The notes under the pieces were generated by a model that did no database searches, was not told where the DNA came from, and saw only the letters and a program-made list of their open reading frames with translations. A stretch of 64,000 bases of DNA from Acidiferrum sp963764675. GTDB taxonomy: Bacteria > Acidobacteriota > Terriglobia > Acidiferrales > UBA7541. The position numbers were made by a program, and so were the translations under genes. Location: assembly GCA_963764675.1 (NCBI GenBank), contig CAVXTQ010000008.1, forward strand, positions 372,001 to 436,000, in the 5' to 3' direction. Shown here in pieces: positions 17,097 to 24,982 of the stretch (positions within the stretch are counted from its first letter, which is position 1; each line of letters starts with the position of its first letter).

Positions 17097-17675
17097 ATGC
17101 CGGCGGGATTACAGCGAATCTACGGCCAAGGGCATCTGCATTTCGTTACGTTCAGTTGTTACCGGCGGCTGCCGTTGTTGAAGACGGCGCGAGCCCGTGA
17201 CATTTTCGTCAAAGAGCTGGGAAGAGTGCGCGACGAGATGAAGTTTCCTTTGGTCGGTTATGTGGTGATGCCGGAGCACGTGCATCTGCTGCTAAGCGAA
17301 CCGCAGCAGCGAACACCCTCGGTGGTGTTGCAGAAATTGAAGGTGCGCGTGGCACGGAAATTGCGAAAGCGCAGAAGAGCGGTGAGCGCGGGGCCATTGC
17401 GATTGCCGTTTGAAGAGCGGGGAGAATCGCTGCGGGCATTCTGGCAGGCAGGTTTTTACGATTTCAACGTGTACAGCAAAGGGAAGAAGAACGAGAAGTT
17501 GAACTATATGCACGCGAATCCGGTGATTCGGCGGTTGGTGCAGCATGCGAAGGATTGGCCGTGGAGTAGTTGGTCGGTTTATGAGAAGGGCGAGGCTGGG
17601 CTGATCCGCGTAGATGTAACGTCAAGACCCAGGTTCGAAAAACGCGAACCTGGGGCACCCTCCACGTTGTGGTGA
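17097..17675 (+). CDS. REP-associated tyrosine transposase (RAYT, IS200-like Y1 family)
   Basis: The 192-aa protein is a Y1 HUH nuclease: a beta strand HLHFVTFSCYRRLPLL at the N-terminus, the HUH motif in VMPEHVHLLLSEP (His61 and His63), and a C-terminal helix with the candidate catalytic Tyr before MHANPV (Tyr137). The segment FWQAGFYDFNVYSKGK is typical of RAYTs. Domesticated RAYTs process REP hairpins as single strands. Consistent with this, the gene is flanked by matching hairpins, and the downstream REP overlaps its last codons (RPRFEKREPGAPSTLW is encoded by the hairpin). Start ATG 17097. Confidence 0.92.
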   Translation: MPAGLQRIYGQGHLHFVTFSCYRRLPLLKTARARDIFVKELGRVRDEMKFPLVGYVVMPEHVHLLLSEPQQRTPSVVLQKLKVRVARKLRKRRRAVSAGPLRLPFEERGESLRAFWQAGFYDFNVYSKGKKNEKLNYMHANPVIRRLVQHAKDWPWSSWSVYEKGEAGLIRVDVTSRPRFEKREPGAPSTLW

Positions 17676-17746
17676 TCGCTGAAGAACAAAAAAGTGTCTC
17701 GTCCGATCGACGCTCGTGTTCAACGTGACGATTTTCTTCTCCGGGG
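17621..17746 (+). repeat. REP-containing repeat unit, copy 1
   Basis: The unit starts gtcaagacccaggttcg, contains the stem cccaggttcg/cgaacctggg (17628-17637 and 17645-17654) plus ggggcaccctcc, and continues through a near-identical stretch ending cttctccggg. It overlaps the 3' end of the transposase gene. Copy 2 begins 152 bp later. Confidence 0.85.
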
Positions 17747-17772
17747 CACCCGGCGTGAGAAGAAAAGTAAAC

Positions 17773-17898
17773 GTCAAGACCCAGGTTCGAAAAAACCGAA
17801 CCTGGGGCACCCTCCGCGTTGTCGTGATCGCTGAAGAACAAGAAACTGTCTCGTCCGATCGACGCTCGTGTTCAACGTGACGATTTTCTTCTCCGGGC
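17773..17898 (+). repeat. REP-containing repeat unit, copy 2
   Basis: This is a near-identical repetition of 17621-17746 (a handful of substitutions, and the loop changed from aaaaacg to aaaaaac), in the same orientation and 152 bp downstream. The two copies form a direct tandem typical of REP/BIME expansion next to a RAYT. Confidence 0.85.
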
Positions 17899-17933
17899 CA
17901 TCCGGCCGGACAAGACGGGGAGAAAATCAAAAG

Positions 17934-17960
17934 CCCCACACGTAAAACCGACGTGTGGGG
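17934..17960 (+). repeat. Third hairpin, related REP-like element
   Basis: ccccacacgt (17934-17943) and acgtgtgggg (17951-17960) form a 10-bp stem with a 7-nt loop, followed by cacccaac. It shares the ggggcaccc edge with the REPs but has a different stem. Confidence 0.7.
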
Positions 17961-18090
17961 CACCCAACTTCACCTTAAGTCGGCGTTGGGCCACCGGCCC
18001 GACAAATTCGCTAACCGTAGGCCACCCCAGAGGTTAGTGCGTTGACGCTGCACCACACTCCACGGCCAACGGCTGGGCACGCAAACAAAT

Positions 18091-18108
18091 GCCGCCCTGA
18101 AGGGCGGC
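18091..18108. repeat. Small palindrome (gccgccct-ga-agggcggc)
   Basis: A perfect 8-bp stem with a 2-nt loop followed by gctac. Analogous tight palindromes occur at 20777-20794 and 50683-50700; all lie between genes and look like dispersed repeats rather than terminators, since no T tract follows. Confidence 0.55.
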
Positions 18109-18171
18109 GCTACATTTACACCTACCCCTTTATGCCGAGCGGGCAGGGTTCTGCGGCCGAAAAGGCAGCGT

Positions 18172-19938
18172 TCAGGCGATGGTGGAGTCGGTGGGGGACG
18201 GGACGGGTTGCGGTGAGCGGGGCAAGGTGACCAGCATCACGGTGCCTTCCTCGGAGGTGCGCTCGAGGCTTACGGAGCCGCCGTGATCGTGGACGATCTT
18301 GCTGACGATGGCGAGGCCGAGGCCGGTGCCATTGGATTTGCCGGAGCTTACGAAGGGATCGAAGACGGTGTCGCGGATGTTGGAGGGAATGCCAGGGCCT
18401 TGGTCGGTCACGCGAACCTCGAAGGAATCGCCCTGGGTATGGACATCGACGAGAACCCGGCCCTCGCCGTTGGGAGTAGCCTCGCAAGCGTTCAGGACGA
18501 GATTGAAGAAGGCGCGTTCGAGCTTCTTGGGATCGAAAACGCCCTCAACTTCGTTTCCGGCAGTCAAGGTGATCGGGCGATAGCGAAACTCGGGCCTGAT
18601 TTTGACGGCTTCGATTGCGCGGCGAAGGATCTGATCCAGGCTGGTGGGGACCGGTGAAATCGCTCTGCGCTGGTGCGCAAGTTCGCGGAGGGAGTCGATC
18701 AGATCGGTCATCTGATTCGAGGCAGTCTGGATTTCTTTGTAAATTTCACTTTTGTCGAGCTTGAGCTCGTCGGCTTCGTAAAGAAATTCCGCGTTGGCGA
18801 CGACGGCAGCAAGGTAGTGGCGCAGGTCGTGTGAGAGGGAATTAGCGGCGCGGCCGATGGCGGCGACGCGTTCCGTTTCAATCTGCTGGCGCTGCGAGGC
18901 GAGCAAGTCACCGCGCATTTTTGCAAAGGCGGTGCTGAGCTCCGCCATTTCACTGGTGCCTTCGGGAACGATGGAGTAGGTGTAGTCCCCGCCGGCGAGG
19001 GCGCGGACACCGGAGACGAGGTTCTCGAGGGGCCGGGTGATGGTGCGGGAGACAAAGCCGAACAGAAGGGCGCCAAAGACAACAGCCGAGGCTCCTAGGA
19101 CGTAGATGGTACGGTTAAGGCGCTGGAGGAAGCTATTCACCGGGGCCAACGGCATCAAGACATAACAGCGAACAGGCGATGGCAGCGCGCCATGCAAGAG
19201 TATCGAGGCAACCGCGTAGCTGTCTGAATCGAGGGCGATTTCGCGAGGCTCGGGACTGGCCTGGAGATTGTCTTGGACGATCTTGCGCTCCAACGCGGCT
19301 TCATCTTTGGGGGGCAGAGTAGAGGCGATGACATCGCTCCCGGTGGCGAGGGCAATTTGATTTCCGGAAACCAAAGCGAGCTGTTCTGCCAGACTCGAAC
19401 TAACCTGATAGCCGATGGCGAGCCATCCGAGTTCCTGCGAGTCGCTGCCGGCGCCGGCGGTGATGCGGCGTAGGAAAACCTGATAGAGACGCCCGTTGTC
19501 GTACCACCAGGACGCGTCGTCACCTTGTTCGACAGATCGCTTGAGGTCGCGCTCGGCGGCTTCCGGTGGCCAGCCTGGATTGGTCATATGCAGCGCGACG
19601 ATCTGGCCATCGGGTTTGGCGAGGGCGAAGAGATCGCTGTTGGCGAGCTTCCAGAATCCCGTGGAAGCATCCTGAATGGTGAGGGCGTGCTCGGTGGTCA
19701 TCAGCGCCTTGAGATAGGGCATATCGGCAAGCATGGCGGCGGCGCTGGAAAGCTGCCGCTCGCGCTGGCGTTGCACGCCCTCAAAGGCACGGACGGAAGC
19801 TTCGGTGTCGTCCCGCACTTGATGATCGGTTTCGACGCTGACGGTGTGACGAATGATGAGAAGAATTCCTCCGGTCAGGCCGCAAATGATGAGCAGCGTG
19901 GCGATGAGCAGCTGTGTTCGGAGGCGGAAATGCGTCAT
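18172..19938 (-). CDS. Membrane sensor histidine kinase with HAMP domain
   Basis: The 588-aa protein has a membrane helix at about 9-29, a periplasmic sensor domain (about 31-275), a second helix (about 277-297), a HAMP linker (SRTITRPLENLVSGVRAL), a dimerisation helix with the phosphoacceptor His370 in SLSHDLRHYLAAVV, and an ATPase domain with the N box (NLVLNACEATPNGEG), G1 (DQGPGIP) and G2 (GTGLGLAI). ATG at 19938 has an AGGA at suitable spacing. It follows the response-regulator gene by 17 bases, so they form a cognate pair. The ligand is unknown. Because the regulator is PhoB-like and PhoB-like 11-bp repeats precede several operons here, this kinase is the best candidate signal input for them. 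Confidence 0.93.
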   Translation of the reverse strand: MTHFRLRTQLLIATLLIICGLTGGILLIIRHTVSVETDHQVRDDTEASVRAFEGVQRQRERQLSSAAAMLADMPYLKALMTTEHALTIQDASTGFWKLANSDLFALAKPDGQIVALHMTNPGWPPEAAERDLKRSVEQGDDASWWYDNGRLYQVFLRRITAGAGSDSQELGWLAIGYQVSSSLAEQLALVSGNQIALATGSDVIASTLPPKDEAALERKIVQDNLQASPEPREIALDSDSYAVASILLHGALPSPVRCYVLMPLAPVNSFLQRLNRTIYVLGASAVVFGALLFGFVSRTITRPLENLVSGVRALAGGDYTYSIVPEGTSEMAELSTAFAKMRGDLLASQRQQIETERVAAIGRAANSLSHDLRHYLAAVVANAEFLYEADELKLDKSEIYKEIQTASNQMTDLIDSLRELAHQRRAISPVPTSLDQILRRAIEAVKIRPEFRYRPITLTAGNEVEGVFDPKKLERAFFNLVLNACEATPNGEGRVLVDVHTQGDSFEVRVTDQGPGIPSNIRDTVFDPFVSSGKSNGTGLGLAIVSKIVHDHGGSVSLERTSEEGTVMLVTLPRSPQPVPSPTDSTIA

Positions 19939-19955
19939 GGCGTTTCCTGGAAAGG

Positions 19956-20717
19956 TCAGGGTTTCGCTCCGCTTGGTGCGCCGGGAACGAACTTGTAGCC
20001 CGCGCCGTGAATGGTAAGGAAATAGCGCGGGTTGGCGGAGTCCGGCTCGAGTTTCTGGCGGAGGCGGAGAATGTGGTTGTCCACGGTGCGCGTGGACGGA
20101 TAGTTCTGGTAGCCCCAGACTTCATTGAGGAGCTCGTCGCGCGAAAGGACACGGCCGGGCGAAGAAGCAAAGAATTTCAGGAGCTTGAATTCCTGCGCGG
20201 TCAGGGTTACCGGCTTGCCCGCTTGTACGGCTTCCATGCTGGTGAAATCGATGCGAGCGTCTCCAAAGTTAAGCACTTCGTGACTCACGGTTTTTGCGGG
20301 AACGCTGGAAACCGGCTGGGGCTTGCCAGCGCCACGACGCATGGCCCGGCGGACCCTAGCGAGCAACTCCCTGGGGCTGAAAGGTTTGGTCACATAGTCA
20401 TCGGCGCCGAGCTCCAGCAACAAGACTTTGTCTTCTACCTCCGCGTTGGCGCTCAAGACCACGATGGGCACGGATGAGGCGATGGTCTTGAACTCGCGGC
20501 AAAGCTCCTTGCCGGACAAGCCGGGGAGCTTCAGATCCAGCAGGACGGCGCTGGGCTGCTGTCTGCGGAAGCTTTCGAGACCAGCGATCCCGTCCGACGC
20601 AATCTGAACCTGGAGCGAGTCTGCTTCCAGGAGGCGCTGAAGCGTTCGCTGCATCGCGCGGCTATCTTCGACTACTAGAACAGTGTCCATTTTTGGATCC
20701 TTTGTAGATTCTTTCAT
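19956..20717 (-). CDS. OmpR/PhoB-family response regulator
   Basis: The 253-aa protein has a receiver domain with the acidic pocket (VLVVEDSRAM), phosphoacceptor Asp61 (VLLDLKLPG) and conserved Lys111 (DDYVTKPFSP), followed by a winged-helix DNA-binding domain (about 150-248; LTAQEFKLLKFFASSPGRVL, then TRTVDNHILRLRQKLEPD). Two ATG starts are possible: 20717, or 20690 (MDTVLVVED), nine codons later with GGAT before it. It precedes the histidine kinase gene. OmpR/PhoB proteins bind direct repeats about 11 bp apart, matching the elements catalogued in this window; a direct link is inference. Confidence 0.93.
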   Translation of the reverse strand: MKESTKDPKMDTVLVVEDSRAMQRTLQRLLEADSLQVQIASDGIAGLESFRRQQPSAVLLDLKLPGLSGKELCREFKTIASSVPIVVLSANAEVEDKVLLLELGADDYVTKPFSPRELLARVRRAMRRGAGKPQPVSSVPAKTVSHEVLNFGDARIDFTSMEAVQAGKPVTLTAQEFKLLKFFASSPGRVLSRDELLNEVWGYQNYPSTRTVDNHILRLRQKLEPDSANPRYFLTIHGAGYKFVPGAPSGAKP

Positions 20718-20776
20718 ATTCTCCGCATTTCGTCGGTGCCCGCTGGCGAAAGATCAGTGTTTCTTCAACCGCAAAA

Positions 20777-20794
20777 GCGGTAGCAAGCTACCGC
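20777..20794. repeat. Palindrome gcggtagc-aa-gctaccgc
   Basis: An 8-bp perfect stem with a 2-nt loop lies in the 121-bp gap between the cupredoxin-like and response-regulator genes. An identical stem with loop tc occurs at 50683-50700, so this is a dispersed repeat family. It could also attenuate read-through between the two genes. Confidence 0.65.
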
Positions 20795-20838
20795 ATTCCA
20801 AAGGGCTATCCGCAATCCCTGCTGCTGAGGCAAAGTCT

Positions 20839-21573
20839 TCAGTAGTCTGTCTTCAGCGTATCGGGATCGTACTCCTGGCCGTACTTGTTCTTGTGCTCGG
20901 TCTGCATCTGCTTCACGACCGGAACTGCGATTGCCGACAGAACCCGATTGCCCCCTTCGATAACTACGGTGCGTTGCAACTCCTGGAGCGCTTCCGGCCG
21001 CGCGTTTTCGTACCACACATGGAGCAGATACTTTCCCGGCGGCACGCCCGCGATCGAGTAATGCCCGGCCTTATCGGATATGCCGAAAAACTCCGAATCG
21101 ATCGCCAACACCACGCCTGTCATTTCCGGATGAATATTGCAAAAAAGGTAGGAAGGGCCAATGCGATCGAACTTTACTGAGCGCTGCGACCCCGCCTGGT
21201 AGAGACCCAGATCGAACCGCTTTCCGCGATACAGCGAAAACACATTGTGAAACCAGGGATCGGCGTTTGGAAAATCGACCACGCTCCCGACGGGAATGAC
21301 CAACAGGCTGGGTTCGAAGCGCTTGTTACGCTGGACAAGCCTGAAATGGGCTTTTTCCGATGCGGTGCGAACTCTTTGCAAAGCATCGAGCGGGGCCAGC
21401 CACACAACTACTTGAGACGCATCGCCGATATGGCCGGACTTGCCTTGAACAAGACTTACCTCGCCGCTGACTTCGGCTGCGGGAGTGTCGGCGGCACTGG
21501 TGGATTGCGCCGGGCCCGAAGACACAAAGAGCGCGACACAAAACAAAGCGAGAACTGCGCGAGTGGTTCTCAT
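20839..21573 (-). CDS. Secreted cupredoxin-like / carboxypeptidase-regulatory-like protein
   Basis: The 244-aa protein has a signal peptide (RAVLALFCVALFVSSGPAQS). A cupredoxin-like region (about 95-160) has the pattern VDFPNADPWFHNVFSLYRGK, then IGPSYLFCNIHPEMTGVV. His, Cys, His and Met there are placed like a type 1 copper site (H in FHNVF; C, H and M in CNIHPEM). A short regulatory-like beta domain follows (GHYSIAGVPPGKYLLHVWYE). Similar proteins are often labelled methylamine-utilisation- or plastocyanin-like. I prefer ATG 21573 (AGGT before it) over the GTG at 21579. It lies seven bases after the porin stop and is probably in one operon with it. Function is unknown; periplasmic copper binding is inferred. 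Confidence 0.8.
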   Translation of the reverse strand: MRTTRAVLALFCVALFVSSGPAQSTSAADTPAAEVSGEVSLVQGKSGHIGDASQVVVWLAPLDALQRVRTASEKAHFRLVQRNKRFEPSLLVIPVGSVVDFPNADPWFHNVFSLYRGKRFDLGLYQAGSQRSVKFDRIGPSYLFCNIHPEMTGVVLAIDSEFFGISDKAGHYSIAGVPPGKYLLHVWYENARPEALQELQRTVVIEGGNRVLSAIAVPVVKQMQTEHKNKYGQEYDPDTLKTDY

Positions 21574-21579
21574 ACGCAC

Positions 21580-23145
21580 CTAGAACAGAAATCCGATCGC
21601 CAGCCCTACTTGTCCCGCAGTGCTGGGAGCTCCGGTGAGCTCGTACGTTCGCAAGCGGCGATACTCGGCGGAAAACAACAGGTCGGATCGCGGCTTGAAG
21701 ACGTAGTTGGCGAAAAGCATCTGGTTTCGCGCCGGGACGCTTGTCAGGAAAGAGTTGGTCGTTGCGTACTCACGCAACCCGGCCGAATTTCGGCCGCCAG
21801 TACCTGCAGCGACATTGAATTCATTGCGCGAGTCGACACGGACTTTGAATTGCGACCAGCCGCCTATCACGCCGATGCTCGCCAATTGTGGAGCGGTGGC
21901 CGTCACATATTGCAAGAGGTCTACCGGACGAAGCGTGCTCTGCGCCAGGCCGCCAAAGCCATCGAGACCCCGGCCAGTGAAGAACTCTCCGCTCAACTCG
22001 GTACGGGGGAGCAGAGGAAACTTCCAATCCATGGTGCCAGCCCATCCGGCAACCTCGTATCCATAGATGAATCGTTGGGGAGAGTAGACGCCGGAAAATC
22101 CGATCGAAGCCGGCCGGTCTTCGGACTTCGTGCTTGCCGATAGCCTGAGTGCGTAGGTTGGCTGGCGCGAGTTCTGTGTTGGAGAGACGATCCGCTCATT
22201 TGAGTTCGGTACGTAGTAAGGGGCGGAGGATGGGTCAAGGAAGCCGGCTTCGACTTTGAACGGAGAAAACACGCCATCGAAGCGCTGCTCGACGCGGACG
22301 GTCGGAGTCCAGGTCCACAGGTTCCCGGCGGAGGCGAAGCCTGGAACGACCACGGACATGTAGGTGGTCGGGAGATTCGGAGAGAAGAACGGGTAGTCGA
22401 GTCCGGAGACGACGGAAGTGTCCTTCCAATCGAAGCGGATGCGAGCCAGCCGAACTTCGGCGACGCCGGAACTTGTCGCGCCGTATCCGCTGGGAAGGCC
22501 GCCGAAGAAGTCCATTTGCACATCTGCGCTGGTTCGCGCGCCGAAGACCGTGGGGCCGATTCCGGTCAAGCCGATGATGGACTGCCGTACGGAAGCGCCC
22601 ACGTTGCCGTCGGAATACCCCGCAAACTTCGGAACGGCGATGCTGGGCACATCCGCGTTATCGACCTGGCCGTATCCGGCGAAGGCGTTGAAGAGCGCGA
22701 TTCCGGACAGCTTGAGACGGTATCTGGAGGCGCTCTCGACTTTGGTTTGCCGCTGTTCGTCTACCCTGGCGTTGAGAATGTCCCAATCATCCTGGGAGAT
22801 TTGCGCGGGGCGAGTTTCGCCGGTTGGCGTCTGGGGAAGCGCGGCGCTGCTGGCCGCTTCTGGCGCGGAAACGGCGGCGGGGCCGGTGGCGAGGTTGTTC
22901 ATCCTGTCGAGGACTTCTTGCAAGGTGACACGGAGCTGCTGAATCTCCGTTCTGGACTGCGCGAGCTCGACCTGGGTTTGCTCGAGGGACTTAGTCAATT
23001 GTTCGATCTTGCCGGCGAGTTCCGGACGGACGTCTGGCGTCGAAGATGCCGGGGCGGATTGCGCACGCGCAACGGAGCCGGACAGGAGTAGAGCTAACAG
23101 CAAGCGATTGCTAAGGGGGAGGCCGCGATGCAAATGGGACATCAT
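21580..23145 (-). CDS. Outer-membrane porin with N-terminal coiled coil (DcaP-like)
   Basis: The 521-aa precursor has a signal peptide (LLLALLLSGSVARAQ), a periplasmic coiled-coil trimerisation segment (IEQLTKSLEQTQVELAQS onward, about 45-95) and a long beta-barrel region with alternating aromatic residues ending in Phe (GQVGLAIGFLF), the usual outer-membrane assembly signal. The layout resembles DcaP-type trimeric porins. The start is fixed by a perfect AAGGAGGT (minus strand, 23153-23160) seven bases before the double ATG at 23145. It follows the nucleotidyltransferase gene by 14 bases, so it may be co-transcribed with it. Substrate unknown. Confidence 0.87.
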   Translation of the reverse strand: MMSHLHRGLPLSNRLLLALLLSGSVARAQSAPASSTPDVRPELAGKIEQLTKSLEQTQVELAQSRTEIQQLRVTLQEVLDRMNNLATGPAAVSAPEAASSAALPQTPTGETRPAQISQDDWDILNARVDEQRQTKVESASRYRLKLSGIALFNAFAGYGQVDNADVPSIAVPKFAGYSDGNVGASVRQSIIGLTGIGPTVFGARTSADVQMDFFGGLPSGYGATSSGVAEVRLARIRFDWKDTSVVSGLDYPFFSPNLPTTYMSVVVPGFASAGNLWTWTPTVRVEQRFDGVFSPFKVEAGFLDPSSAPYYVPNSNERIVSPTQNSRQPTYALRLSASTKSEDRPASIGFSGVYSPQRFIYGYEVAGWAGTMDWKFPLLPRTELSGEFFTGRGLDGFGGLAQSTLRPVDLLQYVTATAPQLASIGVIGGWSQFKVRVDSRNEFNVAAGTGGRNSAGLREYATTNSFLTSVPARNQMLFANYVFKPRSDLLFSAEYRRLRTYELTGAPSTAGQVGLAIGFLF

Positions 23146-23159
23146 TCCAACTACCTCCT

Positions 23160-24515
23160 TCAATCTCGGAAGCGCGCCACGCTCGCTAAAGTGTTGCCGG
23201 AGGTGGCGTCCGTGTGCCTGTTGTTATCGTCAGAGCGTGTGGACACCAATCCGCGTTGCCTCTCGACCGAGCGCACGGCGCGCCTCCATCGAATCGCTTC
23301 CACGGGGAGAGCTGCGAGTTCACGGGCGTGAAACATCACGCGCCGCATGGAATGGAGCCACTGTGATGCTCGTGCCTTGATTCTAGCCCCTGGGGCTGGT
23401 GTTGACACCCTGCCAATCGAAGACCGTCGGCCGAACGGGAAAATTCTGGTGGCCAGGTAGGAATGCCATGAACTTGGGTCGTCAAAGAAGTCCCGATGGA
23501 CAAAAAGTGTCAGTTTATCGCCGTCGAGGTCCGAAGTAGCCCACCCGGGGCCGAATTCGCTGACCCAGGTTGCGATGCGGCTGGGCAAGGGTTGGAGGCA
23601 CCATACGTCAAGACCACGGGGGATTGGACGCGGGAAAAGCGTTTGCGTAAGTGAAATGATGAGGCCGAACGCGTTGCGAAAGTTGGGGTTGTGGCCGGCG
23701 CGGGCGGTAACCGAGCGCCAGAGCTCCGCGTCGTCGTAGTGGAGGTCGAGGAAATGGCCGATCTCCACGAGCCAGGAGAGGCGAACCCAGGAGCCCAGCA
23801 AGTGCCTGAAGGCGTGCATCACTTGCAGGGTGAAGCGATCATCCAGCGAGAGGGCGGGGAAGGAGATTTGGTGCAGGTTCATGGATTGCGCCCGTTGGAG
23901 GCAGCCGGGTGGTGCGTCGATCGAGACGCCGTGCTCTTGCTGGCGAAGCGATAGGACGAGATCGACTTCACGATGGCGGGGACGCGCGTAGATGTCGTCC
24001 TGCGCGGACGGAATGTGGCGGAGCGGCGTGGCGAAGGTGACTTCGCCGGTGTCGCGAATTTCTTGTGGAGCGTAACCGCAGGACTTCAGGGCTTGTTTGG
24101 CGTTTTCCATCCATTCGGCGGCGATCAGGAAATCGAAGTCGGTCTGGTGGCGCAGATGCGGCGCAGGGCAGAAATCTGGAGTCAGCGTGAAACCCTTCAA
24201 GGCACAAAAGTGGACGCCGTGATCGTTGAACGAGGCGACGAGCCGGCGAAACTCGCCTTGCATGTCGAGAGTGCGCTCGCGATTGGCGATTAGCCGGTGC
24301 TCGAGGGCTTGCCGGAAATCGGCAGGCACGGCGTCGAGCGCTTCGTGTTGCTGCAACTGATGGAGCAGATAGAGCGCTAGACCGCTTTGATCCAGCCAGC
24401 GCAGCAGCTTACGCAGCTCTGTGCCGCTGCAGCGCTTCGTTAGCGGAAGCTTGGAAAAATCAGGATGGGGCCGAAGTGCAGCGATGCAGATGGCTTTGAG
24501 GTCGCGATCACGCAT
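23160..24515 (-). CDS. Nucleotidyltransferase-like protein (NTP_transf_5 type)
   Basis: The 451-aa protein has the features of the uncharacterised nucleotidyltransferase family found beside HprK-like kinases: HFCALKGFTLTPDF (about 102-115), then HLRHQTDFDFLI with the paired acidic residues Asp126 and Asp128 as putative metal ligands, and a downstream VDLVLSL strand carrying a third acidic residue. The C-terminal third is basic and Arg-rich. Start ATG 24515 overlaps the end of the preceding small gene by eight bases. In lasso-peptide and exosortase-linked clusters such proteins accompany HprK-like kinases; here no such peptide or sortase genes are present, so the substrate is open. Confidence 0.82.
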   Translation of the reverse strand: MRDRDLKAICIAALRPHPDFSKLPLTKRCSGTELRKLLRWLDQSGLALYLLHQLQQHEALDAVPADFRQALEHRLIANRERTLDMQGEFRRLVASFNDHGVHFCALKGFTLTPDFCPAPHLRHQTDFDFLIAAEWMENAKQALKSCGYAPQEIRDTGEVTFATPLRHIPSAQDDIYARPRHREVDLVLSLRQQEHGVSIDAPPGCLQRAQSMNLHQISFPALSLDDRFTLQVMHAFRHLLGSWVRLSWLVEIGHFLDLHYDDAELWRSVTARAGHNPNFRNAFGLIISLTQTLFPRPIPRGLDVWCLQPLPSRIATWVSEFGPGWATSDLDGDKLTLFVHRDFFDDPSSWHSYLATRIFPFGRRSSIGRVSTPAPGARIKARASQWLHSMRRVMFHARELAALPVEAIRWRRAVRSVERQRGLVSTRSDDNNRHTDATSGNTLASVARFRD

Positions 24516-24981
24516 TGCAGGGGTCTCCGAGAGCGACCTCTGCGGGGCGAACTGGTTGCGGAGCTTCTTGCCGCATTACAAATTCAGTGAGGCGGCAAAG
24601 CGCGGGCAGGACTCCTTCCTGGAAAATGCGAGCATCCACCTCGATGCCGATGAAGGCTAGGACTTCCTTCCGTTCGCGATCAGCAGCGATCATGCAGGCG
24701 GGGCCCATGGAGTAAACGATCAAGCTGTCGGCCATGACGATGGATGCTTCGGCGAGTTTGACGCGCACATCGACGTCTCGGACGATTTTCCACAGACAGG
24801 GTTGCGACGACGGGGATATCGACGGAGTGAGAAGGGGCAGCGATGGAAAAAAACTGAGATCGTTTGTTTCCAGTAGAACATTCGCGAACTCAAGGTGGAC
24901 CTGGGTCTTGAGCGGCGTGGGGACAAAGCGACGCAGCAAATCGAGTGGGTCGCGATAGGAGGCGATCTCGAGAGCAGGCAC
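24508..24981 (-). CDS. Small protein resembling the N-terminal domain of HprK-like kinases
   Basis: The 157-aa product starts at a GTG (24981) directly after the kinase stop (TGAC-GTG), with GAGG just upstream; a longer frame to 25071 would overlap the kinase and is less likely. It has no Walker motif. The middle (IVMADSLIVYSMGPACMIAA, then LAFIGIEVDARIFQEGVLPA) resembles the non-catalytic N-terminal part of HprK-like proteins, where a strand-rich region precedes 'R.L.AFIG'. I infer a stand-alone accessory or duplicated N-domain paired with the kinase. Homology should be verified; otherwise it is a hypothetical protein conserved by context. Confidence 0.65.
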   Translation of the reverse strand: MPALEIASYRDPLDLLRRFVPTPLKTQVHLEFANVLLETNDLSFFPSLPLLTPSISPSSQPCLWKIVRDVDVRVKLAEASIVMADSLIVYSMGPACMIAADRERKEVLAFIGIEVDARIFQEGVLPALCRLTEFVMRQEAPQPVRPAEVALGDPCNA

Positions 24982-24982
24982 G

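Larger units (their letters stand above)
17676..18171. other. Intergenic REP-rich stretch, no gene
   Basis: No coding sequence is supported. The region is made of two 126-bp REP-containing units, a third hairpin at 17934-17960 and a small palindrome gccgccct-ga-agggcggc at 18091-18108. It separates the transposase from the convergent histidine kinase. Confidence 0.75.

Noticed and set aside
17621..17898. Tandem repeats resembling a CRISPR array
   Set aside because: There are only two 126-bp units with internal hairpins and no short uniform repeats or cas genes; they are REP units next to a RAYT.
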